From positions 1-64,000 of the forward strand of contig CAYJHH010000002.1 in assembly GCA_964369995.1 (NCBI GenBank): a DNA stretch of 64,000 nucleotides, in the 5' to 3' direction. A model generated the notes under the pieces. The model worked only from the letters and a program-made list of their open reading frames with translations. It was not told where the DNA came from and did no database searches. Position numbers and translations under genes: made by a program. Positions 50,635 to 59,393 of this stretch are shown here, in pieces (position 1 is the first letter of the stretch; every line of letters starts with the position of its first letter). Source of the DNA: CAYJAD01 sp964369995. GTDB lineage: Bacteria; Desulfobacterota; Desulfovibrionia; Desulfovibrionales; Desulfovibrionaceae.

Positions 50635-51972
50635 TTAAGAAAAAAGTAATACACGCACGGTGCTGCCTTTTCCAAGGCCATTGCTTTCTGTGTCAATGCG
50701 TACCAAACCATGGGAAACGGTCATGGTATGTAATACGCCGCTTAGTCCAAGCACAGGATGCGCTATGATACTGTGATCATCTTTAAGCTCAAGGCGCACA
50801 CGTACATATTCTTCCTTCCCCACCATGGAGGGCATATTGCAAGAAAGCGTAGCGGTACACTGTTTGAAGGAAAAAGGATTTTCTTGTTGAAATGCGTTGG
50901 GTATGCCTTGAAGATGGCGCAAAAAAGGTTGCACTAATACGTGCATGACAATTTGTGCCGAGGTTACCTGACCAGATACAGCCCAAATGGTTTTTGCACC
51001 CGCTTGCACCAAAATAAGCGGATTACCGGGAGACATGGCCAAGCCTATGCAAAAAACCTTAATCTCATGGCGCTTGGGTAATGCCAGAAGGGCATTGAGG
51101 GTTAGATTTTGCGCACTGGCTGAGGTGCCGCCAGAAATAATAATAACATTGGCAGAGCTGAGCAAGGCTCTTTCCAGCGTATCAGTAATCTTTTCTTCAG
51201 AGTCAGGCACAATACCATGAAAGCGTGGCATACCACCGGCTTCGCGTACTAAAGAGGCTAAAGTGTGGCTGTTTACATCGCGCACTTGTCCGGCATGCAC
51301 ATCATTGTATACGGGTACCACTTCATCACCGGTGGAGATGATGGCCACCTGAGGTTTTTTATGTGCCATAATATGCACGGTGTTTTTCATGGCGCCATGC
51401 ACTAGGGAATCTAGGTCTACCTCTTCCTCTTGAACACCAGAAGAGGCCAAAAGAGCCACTTCAAGGGGGCGAATATACGTACCCACAGGCACAAGGCAAG
51501 CACCAAATTTAGCGTCTTCGCCGCGGCGAATAACGCAGTGCATGGGCTCGATGGTAGAACTTACGGATACACGCTGTTTTTCCTTACCTGTAGCATCCAA
51601 AATTTGTGTGTATTGCTCTTCTAAAATGGCGTCGGCACCTTCAGGTAATACGGCGCCAGCCACAATGGACATGCACTGTCCCGGTTGTACCTTTTCTTGC
51701 GGTACATGCGACACAGAACAATGCCCAAAGCATTCCAAAGTAATGGGGGCATCTTGCGTGGCACCTTCAGTATCAGCGGCGCGCACGGCATAGCCGTCTT
51801 TGTCGGCGCGGTGCACACAAGGTACTGTATCGGCAGCTTGAATTTCTTCTGCAAGCACGCGTCCTTCAAAACCTTGTAAAAGACTGACATCTTCTGGCCC
51901 AAGAGAATCAAAGCTCATTAAAAATTCGCGTACTGTGTCCATGGAACAAAATTTCAAAGCATTTTCTGGCAT
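50635..51972 (-). CDS. moeA: Molybdopterin molybdenumtransferase
   Basis: 445 residues from ATG 51972 (MPENALKFC), with AAGGGA six bases upstream. Frames starting earlier lack a usable site. The MoeA/gephyrin-E fold shows HRADKDGYAVRAAD, VAGAVLPEGADAILEEQY, RRGEDAKFG, ISTGDEVVPVYND and IIISGGTSASAQNLTLNAL (MoCF-biosynthesis domain). It inserts molybdate (or tungstate) into molybdopterin, for formate dehydrogenase-type enzymes. Desulfovibrionales often keep more than one MoeA. Neighbours show no Mo-transport genes. Confidence 0.9.
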   Translation of the reverse strand: MPENALKFCSMDTVREFLMSFDSLGPEDVSLLQGFEGRVLAEEIQAADTVPCVHRADKDGYAVRAADTEGATQDAPITLECFGHCSVSHVPQEKVQPGQCMSIVAGAVLPEGADAILEEQYTQILDATGKEKQRVSVSSTIEPMHCVIRRGEDAKFGACLVPVGTYIRPLEVALLASSGVQEEEVDLDSLVHGAMKNTVHIMAHKKPQVAIISTGDEVVPVYNDVHAGQVRDVNSHTLASLVREAGGMPRFHGIVPDSEEKITDTLERALLSSANVIIISGGTSASAQNLTLNALLALPKRHEIKVFCIGLAMSPGNPLILVQAGAKTIWAVSGQVTSAQIVMHVLVQPFLRHLQGIPNAFQQENPFSFKQCTATLSCNMPSMVGKEEYVRVRLELKDDHSIIAHPVLGLSGVLHTMTVSHGLVRIDTESNGLGKGSTVRVLLFS

Positions 51973-52082
51973 GTTCATTCCCTTTTGCAATTTGCGGTGA
52001 AAACAGCTATGCACTCCCTATACAATGTTCTTGCACCCTCTGTATAGTCCCTTGGGGCAAGAAAAAATGAAAAGGATTTATC

Positions 52083-52712
52083 ATGGAAAACACCCTTGTT
52101 CTTGCCACACGAAATGCTGGAAAAATACGTGAACTAGCTGATATTTTAAAAGCTTATCAGATTGAAGTTTTGGGTTTAGAGGCTTTTTCACACCTAGAAG
52201 ATGTGGAAGAAACAGGAAGCACTTTTGAAGAAAATGCTTTGCTCAAGGCAAAATATGTTGCTGAAAAGACAGGTCATATAGCCATGGCTGATGATTCTGG
52301 CTTAGAGGTAGACGCCTTGGCCGGGGCTCCTGGGGTTTTTTCGGCACGTTATGGCAATGATTGGGAGTTTTTACCCGAAGAAAGTAAAGATGCGCGCAAT
52401 ATGCGCAAGCTTTTGCATGAATTGAAAGATGTACCAGAAGGTCAGCGTCAAGGGCGTTTTGTGTGTTGCATGGCTGTGTGTAAGCCCAATGGAACCCATT
52501 GTATAGTGCGTGGCACCTGGGAAGGAAGCATTTTATCCAGTGCGCGTGGGGAAAATGGCTTTGGCTATGATCCTGTTTTTTTTGATGCTGTTTCACAATG
52601 TAGCGCCGCGCAGCTGAGTAAAGAAGAAAAAAATGCTCGTAGCCATCGCGGCAATGCCTTACGCTTGCTCATGGCGCAATGGGCAGACTTTCACACTGCC
52701 AAGGATGAATAA
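52083..52712 (+). CDS. rdgB: XTP/dITP diphosphatase
   Basis: 209 residues of the HAM1 family: LVLATRNAGKIRELADILK (N-terminal SxNxxK-type motif), TFEENALLKAKYVAEKTG, MADDSGLEVDALAGAPGVFSARY and the GENGFGYDPVFFD and SHRGNALRLL segments. It hydrolyses non-canonical purine nucleoside triphosphates to keep ITP and XTP out of nucleic acids. AAAGGATTTATC precedes the ATG. Its TAA stop overlaps the transporter ATG by one base, showing tight coupling. Confidence 0.96.
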   Translation: MENTLVLATRNAGKIRELADILKAYQIEVLGLEAFSHLEDVEETGSTFEENALLKAKYVAEKTGHIAMADDSGLEVDALAGAPGVFSARYGNDWEFLPEESKDARNMRKLLHELKDVPEGQRQGRFVCCMAVCKPNGTHCIVRGTWEGSILSSARGENGFGYDPVFFDAVSQCSAAQLSKEEKNARSHRGNALRLLMAQWADFHTAKDE

Positions 52713-53620
52713 TGCCCATGTCTTCTAAAACCGTAGGCTATGGTTTAGCGCTTTTTGCTGTCATGGTTTGGGCTGGAAACTTTGTGGTGGCAAGGGCAGT
52801 GGCCTTTTCCATCCCTCCCATGCATATGAACTTTTGGCGCTGGGTGCTTGCTTTTATTTTTGTGCTTCCCTTTGCCATAAAGCCTTTGCGCCGCGATTGG
52901 CCGCTTATTAAAAAACATTGGCTGTACTTGGCAACCATGGGGCTTTTGGGCGTTACCTGCTTAAATGCCTTTTTCTATAAGGCAGGCAGCACCACCTCCA
53001 GTATTAATATGGCACTTTTTGTACCTTCGGCGCCCATTGTTATTATGCTGTTATCGCGTATTTTTTGTAAAGAAGCCATAACCTTTCGGCGTCTTTTAGG
53101 GCTAGGCATAATTCTTTGGGGCTTACTCTTGCTTACCTCACGCGGACAATGGGAAAATTTACAAAATTTACAAATCAGCGTAGGGGACTTATGGAGCGTG
53201 GCTGGAGTAACCTGTTTTGGTTTATATTCCTTTTTGTCGCGTTATAGGCCACTAGCCATGGCTGTACCCTCATTTTTAGCGTGCACATTTACCTTTGGAT
53301 TGCTCTTTTGCCTACCTGTACTGTTTTGGGAAATGATGTATTTACCCATGCCCCAGTGGGATTCTAATGTGCTTGTGGCCATCTCCTATTCGGGCATTGG
53401 CTGCTCTACCATAGCTTATGGTGCATGGGCCAAAGCCATTGATGCCGTGGGGCCTGTACCTGTGGGAATGATTTATTATTCCATTCCCCTCTTTACTGCC
53501 ATAGGAGGCGTGATTATTTTAGGAGAGCAGGTGACCATGGTGCATATTTGGGGAGGCGCACTTATGCTCACAGGCATAGTTGTGGCGACTTTTTCCAAAA
53601 AAGTTCCTATGGCACAGTAA
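52712..53620 (+). CDS. EamA/DMT-family transporter
   Basis: 302 residues with ten membrane helices in two EamA halves: GLALFAVMVWAGNFVVAR, FFYKAGSTTSSINMALFVPSAP and SYSGIGCSTIAYGAWAKAID. The start at 52712 overlaps the rdgB stop; a second ATG lies at 52718. Members of this group export metabolites or amino acids. It is distinct from the EamA gene at 40956, with which it shares only the fold. Substrate unknown. Confidence 0.88.
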   Translation: MPMSSKTVGYGLALFAVMVWAGNFVVARAVAFSIPPMHMNFWRWVLAFIFVLPFAIKPLRRDWPLIKKHWLYLATMGLLGVTCLNAFFYKAGSTTSSINMALFVPSAPIVIMLLSRIFCKEAITFRRLLGLGIILWGLLLLTSRGQWENLQNLQISVGDLWSVAGVTCFGLYSFLSRYRPLAMAVPSFLACTFTFGLLFCLPVLFWEMMYLPMPQWDSNVLVAISYSGIGCSTIAYGAWAKAIDAVGPVPVGMIYYSIPLFTAIGGVIILGEQVTMVHIWGGALMLTGIVVATFSKKVPMAQ

Positions 53621-53636
53621 CGTCTTAAGGAAATTT

Positions 53637-54353
53637 ATGAGTGAACAGTACAGTATTCAGCAAGGAAAGCTGGTTTTACGCAAGTCTTCAGATATACCGA
53701 AGGCCGTGCGATGGTTGTTTTTTTTACTAAGTGTTGCGGCAGCAGGTGCAGCAGGCTTTGGCTTTGCATGGAATACATTGGCTTTGCCAGAAAATAGCCA
53801 TGTTATAACGTTGGATGATTTGAATACCTATCAGGAGATAGAGCGCACCCTCAATGCTACTTTGGACCAAAATATTAAAAAGAAAGATTATATTTTGGAT
53901 GATGCAAAGCTTAAAGCTGTTTTTGTTAAGGTTTTTCCTAAAGTGCGTATAAGTGATGCTTTACTAGATGAATATATTAAGGCTGTTTCTAAGTGGGGGG
54001 CAGAATATTCTATCCCGCCTTTATTAATTTTAAGTATTATTTGGCGAGAAAGTTTTTTTGATGCTTCCACGGTATCCTCGGCCAATGCTCGCGGCCCCAT
54101 GCAAGTTATTTATAAATATCATCGTGAAAAATTAAAGCGTGCTGGTAAATCAGAAATGGACTTGCACAATATTGATACCGGTGTGCGCGTGGGAACGGAG
54201 ATTATGCGTGAATATTTTGATAGATTTGATCAGGATATTTTCCGCACCATGAAGGCCTATGTGGGAGGAACGCATAAAACCTATGCGCAGGATATTTTGA
54301 CGCGCTATTTTAAAGCACGTATGTATGTGGAAGAAAACTATGGAAAAATTTAG
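53637..54353 (+). CDS. Membrane-anchored lytic transglycosylase (SLT domain)
   Basis: 238 residues from ATG 53637, with AAGGAAATTT ahead. An earlier start at 53580 lies inside the preceding gene. One N-terminal membrane helix (about 25-50, WLFFLLSVAAAGAAGFGFAW) precedes the SLT domain (about 125-235), with the catalytic Glu in LSIIWRESFFDASTVSS, then ARGPMQVIY and AYVGGTHKTYAQDIL. It would cleave peptidoglycan glycan strands to form 1,6-anhydro ends. The substrate-binding sites appear intact, though the AxGxxQ-type signature is slightly altered (GPMQV). It is followed by a palindrome and a terminator. Confidence 0.88.
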   Translation: MSEQYSIQQGKLVLRKSSDIPKAVRWLFFLLSVAAAGAAGFGFAWNTLALPENSHVITLDDLNTYQEIERTLNATLDQNIKKKDYILDDAKLKAVFVKVFPKVRISDALLDEYIKAVSKWGAEYSIPPLLILSIIWRESFFDASTVSSANARGPMQVIYKYHREKLKRAGKSEMDLHNIDTGVRVGTEIMREYFDRFDQDIFRTMKAYVGGTHKTYAQDILTRYFKARMYVEENYGKI

Positions 54354-54463
54354 TGCGTTTAAGAAGTGCAAATGAGATATAATGTAACATCTTACATGGC
54401 ACCAAAAAACAACTGATAAGGGTAACACTTTGACGCAATTAAAGTTTTTTGGAAGGGGGGTCT

Positions 54464-54500
54464 GGGGGGAGAACCTTTTGTCCACAAAAGGTTTCCCTCC
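54464..54500. repeat. REP-like G-rich palindrome
   Basis: Arms about 54464-54480 and 54485-54500 form an imperfect stem (GGGGGAGAACCTTTTG-type with its near-complement) around a TCCA loop. The purine-rich opening and CCTTTT/AAAAGG core resemble the first palindrome at 28051-28096. The gap 54354-54547 holds no gene. Confidence 0.55.
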
Positions 54501-54522
54501 AGCAGGCTTTGTCAGCAATCTG

Positions 54523-54549
54523 TAGGGGGATTTTTCCCCCTTTTCTTTT
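54523..54549 (+). terminator. Terminator after the transglycosylase gene
   Basis: GGGGGA (54525-54530) pairs with TCCCCC (54535-54540) around a TTTT loop and is followed by TTTTCTTTTA. It lies about 170 bases past the transglycosylase stop, beyond the REP-like palindrome. Confidence 0.7.
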
Positions 54550-55438
54550 ATGCCATATAAGGTTTCACAGCTTCAGCCACTTTGAGGCATAAATCTGCTT
54601 TATTAAGGGTGTATAAGTGAATACCCGGTGCGCCGCCTTCAATGAGCTGGCGTATTTGACTTATGGCAAAGGTAAGCCCTGCTTCACGCACGGCTTCTTC
54701 TCCGCCCTTTGCATGGGCTGCTTCCAATTCTAAATATAATTTACCGGGAATATTAGCCCCGCACATGGATAATAAGGTTTTAAGCGATGCCAAGCTTTGT
54801 ATGGGCAGTACGCCGGGAATAACCGGAGTGTAAATATGGGCTTGGCGTAAAGCATCTACAAAGTCAAAGTATTCACGCACGTCAAAAAAGACTTGTGTCA
54901 CCACAAAGTCAGCACCGGCGCGAATTTTGGACAATGTGTAGGCGCGATCCAAGGCAAAGGAAGGCGATTGCGGATGCGGGGCAGGGTAGCCTGCCACGGC
55001 AACACCCATGCTAGGTTCCACGCGGCGCATATAACGCACTAAATCTTCAGCATAACGAAAGCCGCTTTCTTTTTCTGCAAGGGCGCAGGCCTGCTCTTGT
55101 CCTTTAGGCGGGTCGCCACGCAAAGCCAGTACATTGTCTATGTCGCATTGACGTAAATTTTGTAAAAATTCATTGATGCGCGCAGCATTGGCACCTACGC
55201 AGGTTAAATGCACTAAGGGCTCTAAATTCATTTGGCGTAGGCGCTTGGCTATTTCCAGTGTATTATTTTGAGAGGAACCACCGGCGCCATAGGTTACTGA
55301 GGCAAAAAGAGGATTTAAACTCGTCAGTTTTTCTACACAGGAAAAAAAATCCGGCCATTGGTCACTATTCTTGGGAGGGAAAAATTCTAAGGAGAAAAAA
55401 GGCTTCTTGGTATTTTGCAACAGCTCAATGATTTTCAT
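54548..55438 (-). CDS. metF: 5,10-Methylenetetrahydrofolate reductase
   Basis: 296 residues, TIM-barrel flavoprotein. Family signatures: FSLEFFPPKNSDQWPDFF with the catalytic Glu in SLEFFPPK, SVTYGAGGSSQNNTLEIAKRL, HLTCVGANAARINEFL, NVLALRGDPPKGQEQ, and DFVVTQVFFDVREYFDFVD. It makes 5-methyl-THF for methionine synthesis or feeds the C1 pathway. It is monocistronic. AAGGAACAT precedes ATG 55438, and a palindromic operator overlaps a sigma-70 promoter 30-58 bases upstream, indicating repression linked to methionine or SAH. Confidence 0.96.
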   Translation of the reverse strand: MKIIELLQNTKKPFFSLEFFPPKNSDQWPDFFSCVEKLTSLNPLFASVTYGAGGSSQNNTLEIAKRLRQMNLEPLVHLTCVGANAARINEFLQNLRQCDIDNVLALRGDPPKGQEQACALAEKESGFRYAEDLVRYMRRVEPSMGVAVAGYPAPHPQSPSFALDRAYTLSKIRAGADFVVTQVFFDVREYFDFVDALRQAHIYTPVIPGVLPIQSLASLKTLLSMCGANIPGKLYLELEAAHAKGGEEAVREAGLTFAISQIRQLIEGGAPGIHLYTLNKADLCLKVAEAVKPYMA

Positions 55439-55467
55439 ATATGTTCCTTGTTAGAGATGATGATAGA

Positions 55468-55496
55468 ACTATATCAAGATAACTTGATATAGTCAA
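55468..55496 (-). promoter_or_regulatory. metF promoter overlapped by a palindromic operator (SahR-like)
   Basis: On the minus strand TTGACT (55496-55491) and TATAGT (55473-55468) are 17 bases apart, a near-consensus promoter. The palindrome CTATATCAAG-N4-CTTGATATAG occupies 55469-55492, covering the spacer and most of both hexamers. A bound repressor would block polymerase. From memory, the ArsR-family SahR regulator of methionine genes in Desulfovibrio binds an ATCAAG/CTTGAT-type palindrome. Confidence 0.75.
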
Positions 55497-55686
55497 GGCG
55501 TGTTGTACGTAAATTTAAAAGCCCTTTGAGAGGAAGATCTATCAAGGCCATGAGAAAACCGTGAGGGGCACTTACTTCTTGCCACTTTGACACAAAAAGT
55601 CTATGGTTTGCTTTTCTTTTTACCGTAGACATATTTTGTGCCAAAAGCGTGTATATAAATTCATTTGTGTAAGGGGAGAGCTGAAC

Positions 55687-56697
55687 ATGCAACTACAAAA
55701 CAGAGATTTTCTTAAGCTGTTGGATTTTTCCGGCGAAGAAATAGCCTATCTTTTGCGTCTGGCTGCGCACTTAAAAGCTGCCAAAAAATCTGGTCAAGAA
55801 GTACAGTATTTGCAAGGTAAGAATATTGTTCTCCTTTTTGAAAAAGATTCCACCAGAACGCGCTGCGCCTTTGAAGTTGCTGCCCGCGATCAAGGTGCTT
55901 TTTCTACGTATCTTGGGCCTTCTGGTTCTCAAATTGGTAAAAAAGAATCCATGGCTGACACGGCACGCGTATTGTCGCGCATGTATGACGGCATTGAATA
56001 TCGTGGCTTTGGGCAAGAACTTGTGGAAACATTGGCAAAGTTTTCTTCGGTGCCTGTGTGGAATGGGCTTACCAATGAATTTCACCCCACGCAAATTTTG
56101 GCTGATTTTCTTACCATGCAAGAGCATTGCTCCAAACCCTTACATGAAATGACCTTTGCCTACATTGGGGACGCCCGTTATAATATGGGTAATTCCCTTA
56201 TGATTGGGGCTGCCAAAATGGGTATGGATTTTCGCTCCATTGCGCCTGAGGGCTCGCAAACAGAGCCGGAAATGGTGGCTAAGGCACAAGAAATTGCCGC
56301 CAGCACCGGAGCAAAAATCACGTTAACATCAGACATTGCCGCAGGTGTTGCCGGTTGTGACTTTATCTACACTGATGTGTGGGTATCCATGGGTGAGCCA
56401 GAAAGCGTATGGGCAGAGCGCATTGCGCGTTTGCGTGAATATCAAGTTACACAAAAAACCATGGAACTTACGGGTAATCCGCAGTGTAAATTTTTGCATT
56501 GCTTACCTTCTTTCCACAATAGAGATACGGAAATCGGTCAGAGTTTATATGAAAAGTATGGCATTGAAGCCATGGAAGTGGACGATTCCGTATTTGAATC
56601 TCCTGCCAATGTGGCCTTTGATGAAGCAGAAAACCGTATGCATACTATTAAGGCTGTCATGGTGGCAACTTTGGCCAATAATCCACCCAAGGTTTAG
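55687..56697 (+). CDS. argF: Ornithine carbamoyltransferase
   Basis: 336 residues from ATG 55687, with GGGGAG about eight bases upstream; the frame extends 28 codons further but those residues are not family-like. Carbamoyl-phosphate loop FEKDSTRTRCAFE (STRTR), the HPTQ motif in FHPTQILADFLTMQEH, YIGDARYNMGNS (ornithine side), SMGEP and HCLPSFHN, the catalytic Cys-Leu-Pro. It converts ornithine and carbamoyl phosphate to citrulline. argB starts eight bases after its stop. Confidence 0.96.
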   Translation: MQLQNRDFLKLLDFSGEEIAYLLRLAAHLKAAKKSGQEVQYLQGKNIVLLFEKDSTRTRCAFEVAARDQGAFSTYLGPSGSQIGKKESMADTARVLSRMYDGIEYRGFGQELVETLAKFSSVPVWNGLTNEFHPTQILADFLTMQEHCSKPLHEMTFAYIGDARYNMGNSLMIGAAKMGMDFRSIAPEGSQTEPEMVAKAQEIAASTGAKITLTSDIAAGVAGCDFIYTDVWVSMGEPESVWAERIARLREYQVTQKTMELTGNPQCKFLHCLPSFHNRDTEIGQSLYEKYGIEAMEVDDSVFESPANVAFDEAENRMHTIKAVMVATLANNPPKV

Positions 56698-56705
56698 GAA
56701 AAATT

Positions 56706-57485
56706 ATGTCTACATTAGTTGTAAAATATGGCGGACATGCCATGGATGATGCGGCCTTACGTGCGCCTTTTGCCAAAAGCCTTGTGGCCTTGGTGGAGCA
56801 GGGTATGCGTGTGGTCGTTGTGCATGGTGGTGGCCCACATGTGAATAAGATGTTGCAACGCCTCAATATAGAAAGTCATTTTGTGGATGGTTTGCGTGTA
56901 ACCACTGCCGAAACCATGGAAGTGGTGGAAATGGTGCTTCTTGGACAGGTGAATAAAGCCGTGGTTTCCTTAATTAAAGAAGCCGGTGGCAATGCTGTGG
57001 GTATTTGCGGTATTGATGGCGGGCTTTTGCAAGGGGATGTGCTACGCGCTGAGCTTGGGCTTGTGGGCGAAGTACAAAAAGTCAATGATGGCGTGGTGCA
57101 AACCTTATTGCAAGGAAACTTTATTCCTGTCATAGCGCCTGTGGCCACCAATGCTACGGGGCAAAATTTAAATGTTAATGCCGATACGGCAGCAGGGGCC
57201 ATAGCCGGAGCTTTGCAGGCAGATTATTTTGTTTTGATATCTGACGTGCCTGGGGTACTGGATGCGGAAAAAAATCTTCTACCAAAGCTGAATACGGCGG
57301 ACATTGCCAAGCTTAAGGCAGAGAATATCATTTATGGTGGCATGATACCCAAGGTAGACTCCTGCTTGCATGCTTTGCAGGCAGGTTGTAAGCGTGCGCT
57401 TATTTTGGATGGTCGCGCCGAGGCCTCCTTAGAGCGTTATTTGTTGCAAGACGAAGCCCTTGGTACTGTTATCAGTGATTGTTAG
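56706..57485 (+). CDS. argB: Acetylglutamate kinase
   Basis: 259 residues, about 30 shorter than many ArgB proteins because the N terminus starts directly at VVKYGGHAM (no N-terminal helix, as in arginine-insensitive, E. coli-type dimeric NAGK). It contains VVVVHGGGPHVNKML, VDGLRVTTAETMEVVEMVLLG, NLNVNADTAAGAIAG, VLISDVPGVLD and GGMIPKVDSCLHAL. It phosphorylates N-acetylglutamate, the second arginine step. The missing N helix would predict no arginine feedback inhibition. AGGAAAAATT precedes the ATG; argF lies eight bases upstream. Confidence 0.95.
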   Translation: MSTLVVKYGGHAMDDAALRAPFAKSLVALVEQGMRVVVVHGGGPHVNKMLQRLNIESHFVDGLRVTTAETMEVVEMVLLGQVNKAVVSLIKEAGGNAVGICGIDGGLLQGDVLRAELGLVGEVQKVNDGVVQTLLQGNFIPVIAPVATNATGQNLNVNADTAAGAIAGALQADYFVLISDVPGVLDAEKNLLPKLNTADIAKLKAENIIYGGMIPKVDSCLHALQAGCKRALILDGRAEASLERYLLQDEALGTVISDC

Positions 57486-57494
57486 GGGATAGGT

Positions 57495-58583
57495 TTGTTT
57501 TTTTGGGTTCCTAAAATTTTTGAAAAAGTAAAAAATAACGCAAAGACTTTGAGCTTTGCTGTGTTTTTGAGCGTTTTTTTGGGAATAGCTCTCTTCATAA
57601 GCGGTGCAAGCTTGGCTCTGGCGCAAGAGCCAAACTTTTCGCCGGCTTTTAAAACCATTGGCTTTTGGGATGCTGCCCAAAATATGCGTGTGGATGTGAA
57701 TGTGTGGTACCCCACGCATAGTAAACCCTCGCGTACTTCTTATGGTCCTTGGCGTATTAATGTGGTGCGTTATGGCAAAGCGGCGGAAGGGCGCTTTCCT
57801 CTTATTGTGCTTTCACACGACTCGGCAGCTTCGCGCTTTTCTTATTATGAAAGTGCTGCTTTATTGGCATCTGTGGGCTTTGTGGTCATGGCGCCGGAGC
57901 ATATGCAAGATAATTTACAGCGCATGATTCATAATTTTCAGTGGCAGCAACTTTCGCAGAGAATGCAGGAACTTCGCATTGTGCTTCACATGGCCACCAC
58001 GCATAAAGATGTACAAAGCATGGTGGATAGTAATCGCATAGGCTTGTTGGGTTTTGGCACAGGCGCCACCACAAGTTTACTTCTTGGCGGTGCCATGCTT
58101 GATGCCACCGGTTGGGATAATTACTGTATGCAAGTGCCGTTATCCACAGCCTATTGTAATGCTTGGGCGCAGGGCCATGTGAGAAAAATGCTTACAACCT
58201 TACCTCCTTTTGGGCAAAGTTTTGCCGATGCGCGCATTAAAGCTGTGGTGGCGGTATCCCCTAAGTATGATTTTTTGCTTACGCCTAAGGCTTTGCAAGG
58301 CATAACACGTCCTTTGGCGGTTTTTGAGGCTGAAAAAGATTTAAGTAAAAAAGTGTGGGATCAAAGCTCAGCTCAGGCCATTTTTCCGCCACAAACATTG
58401 TTTACCCCCATTGATGGCGTGGACGCGCGTGATCTTATGTCGGCTTGCCCTCCAGAATTACGCAAGGACTTACCTGACTTGTGCGGATCTGCTTTGCCTG
58501 AAAACAGAAAAAAAGCGCATGAAATTTTTAATACAGAAGTGGTGCATTTTTTCTTAGAGCATTTGGGGCAAAATACCCCATAA
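57495..58583 (+). CDS. Exported alpha/beta-hydrolase-like protein lacking the serine nucleophile
   Basis: 362 residues starting at TTG 57495 with AGGGGATAGG upstream, nine bases after argB. The N-terminal hydrophobic region (about 21-43, FAVFLSVFLGIALFISGAS) suggests export. The dienelactone-hydrolase-like order is visible: NVWYPTHSKPSRTSYGPW, FPLIVLSHDSAASRFSYYE (usually SHG), VGFVVMAPEHMQDN and IGLLGFGTGATTSLLLGG. The expected nucleophile elbow GxSxG reads Gly-Phe-Gly-Thr-Gly, so the serine is absent. It may be a pseudoenzyme or use Thr. Its place in the arg unit may be only transcriptional. Confidence 0.75.
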   Translation: MFFWVPKIFEKVKNNAKTLSFAVFLSVFLGIALFISGASLALAQEPNFSPAFKTIGFWDAAQNMRVDVNVWYPTHSKPSRTSYGPWRINVVRYGKAAEGRFPLIVLSHDSAASRFSYYESAALLASVGFVVMAPEHMQDNLQRMIHNFQWQQLSQRMQELRIVLHMATTHKDVQSMVDSNRIGLLGFGTGATTSLLLGGAMLDATGWDNYCMQVPLSTAYCNAWAQGHVRKMLTTLPPFGQSFADARIKAVVAVSPKYDFLLTPKALQGITRPLAVFEAEKDLSKKVWDQSSAQAIFPPQTLFTPIDGVDARDLMSACPPELRKDLPDLCGSALPENRKKAHEIFNTEVVHFFLEHLGQNTP

Positions 58584-58616
58584 AAGCATCACCGCTCTCT
58601 TTTTATAAGGATAATA

Positions 58617-59303
58617 ATGAATAATCATATCAAAGCGCAGCACAAGAATGTGAATTCTACTGACTCCGAAGAGTCCGCTGCTGTGTCTCCAAATATATGT
58701 GATGCCTTGGCTCACTTGCGTGATCGTAGTCAAACCGAACGTTTGGTGGATTTTATTAATGAAGTAGGCATGCTGCGTCAAACGCCGCGCACAGGATATC
58801 AATTTTTGGGTACAGGGCAAGAAAATGTGGCCGAGCACTCGCATAGGGTGACAATTATTGGTTTTGTGCTTGCAAAAATGGCCGGAGCGGACGTGGCGCG
58901 AACGGTATTTATGTGCCTTTTCCATGATTTAGCCGAAGCTCGTACCGGTGATTTTAACTATGTTAATAAGATGTACAATACAGGCAATGCGCGCCTTGCC
59001 ATGCAGCACGCCACCGAAGGCACGGGTCTGCAAGATGATATTATAGCCTATTGGGATGAACTTGAGGCTGCATCAAGCTTAGAAGCACATTTAGCTCATG
59101 ATGCGGATCAATTGGATATGCTTTTTAATTTGAAGCGCGAAAGTGAAAAGGGTAATGCCTTTGCATTGCAATGGATGGAGAGCGCCATAAAACGAGTACG
59201 AACCCCTTATGGTCAGCAAATAGCTGAGGTGGTAATAAACACCCCTTCGCATTATTGGTGGTTTCATGGTCCTGATGCCACGTGGTGGGAAAAAGGGAAA
59301 TAG
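58617..59303 (+). CDS. HD-domain phosphohydrolase (YfbR/HDDC2-like)
   Basis: 228 residues. The HD motif is complete: ENVAEHSHRVTIIG (first His), CLFHDLAEARTGDFNYVNKMY (HD pair) and LAHDADQLDMLFNLKRE (final Asp), the metal ligands of 5'-deoxynucleotidases. The E. coli relative YfbR cleaves dNMPs. AAGGATAATA precedes ATG 58617. The C terminus ends in the aromatic stretch SHYWWFHGPDATWWEKGK. It probably helps in nucleotide salvage. It lies 33 bases after the hydrolase-like gene. Confidence 0.87.
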   Translation: MNNHIKAQHKNVNSTDSEESAAVSPNICDALAHLRDRSQTERLVDFINEVGMLRQTPRTGYQFLGTGQENVAEHSHRVTIIGFVLAKMAGADVARTVFMCLFHDLAEARTGDFNYVNKMYNTGNARLAMQHATEGTGLQDDIIAYWDELEAASSLEAHLAHDADQLDMLFNLKRESEKGNAFALQWMESAIKRVRTPYGQQIAEVVINTPSHYWWFHGPDATWWEKGK

Positions 59304-59393
59304 TTTTTGTGAAGATTGAGCGCTGCATATCTTAGTCCATGAGGCTAGACAGCGTGTAGGGCATGGTTATTTGTAGGGCATTGTGAGGGAATT

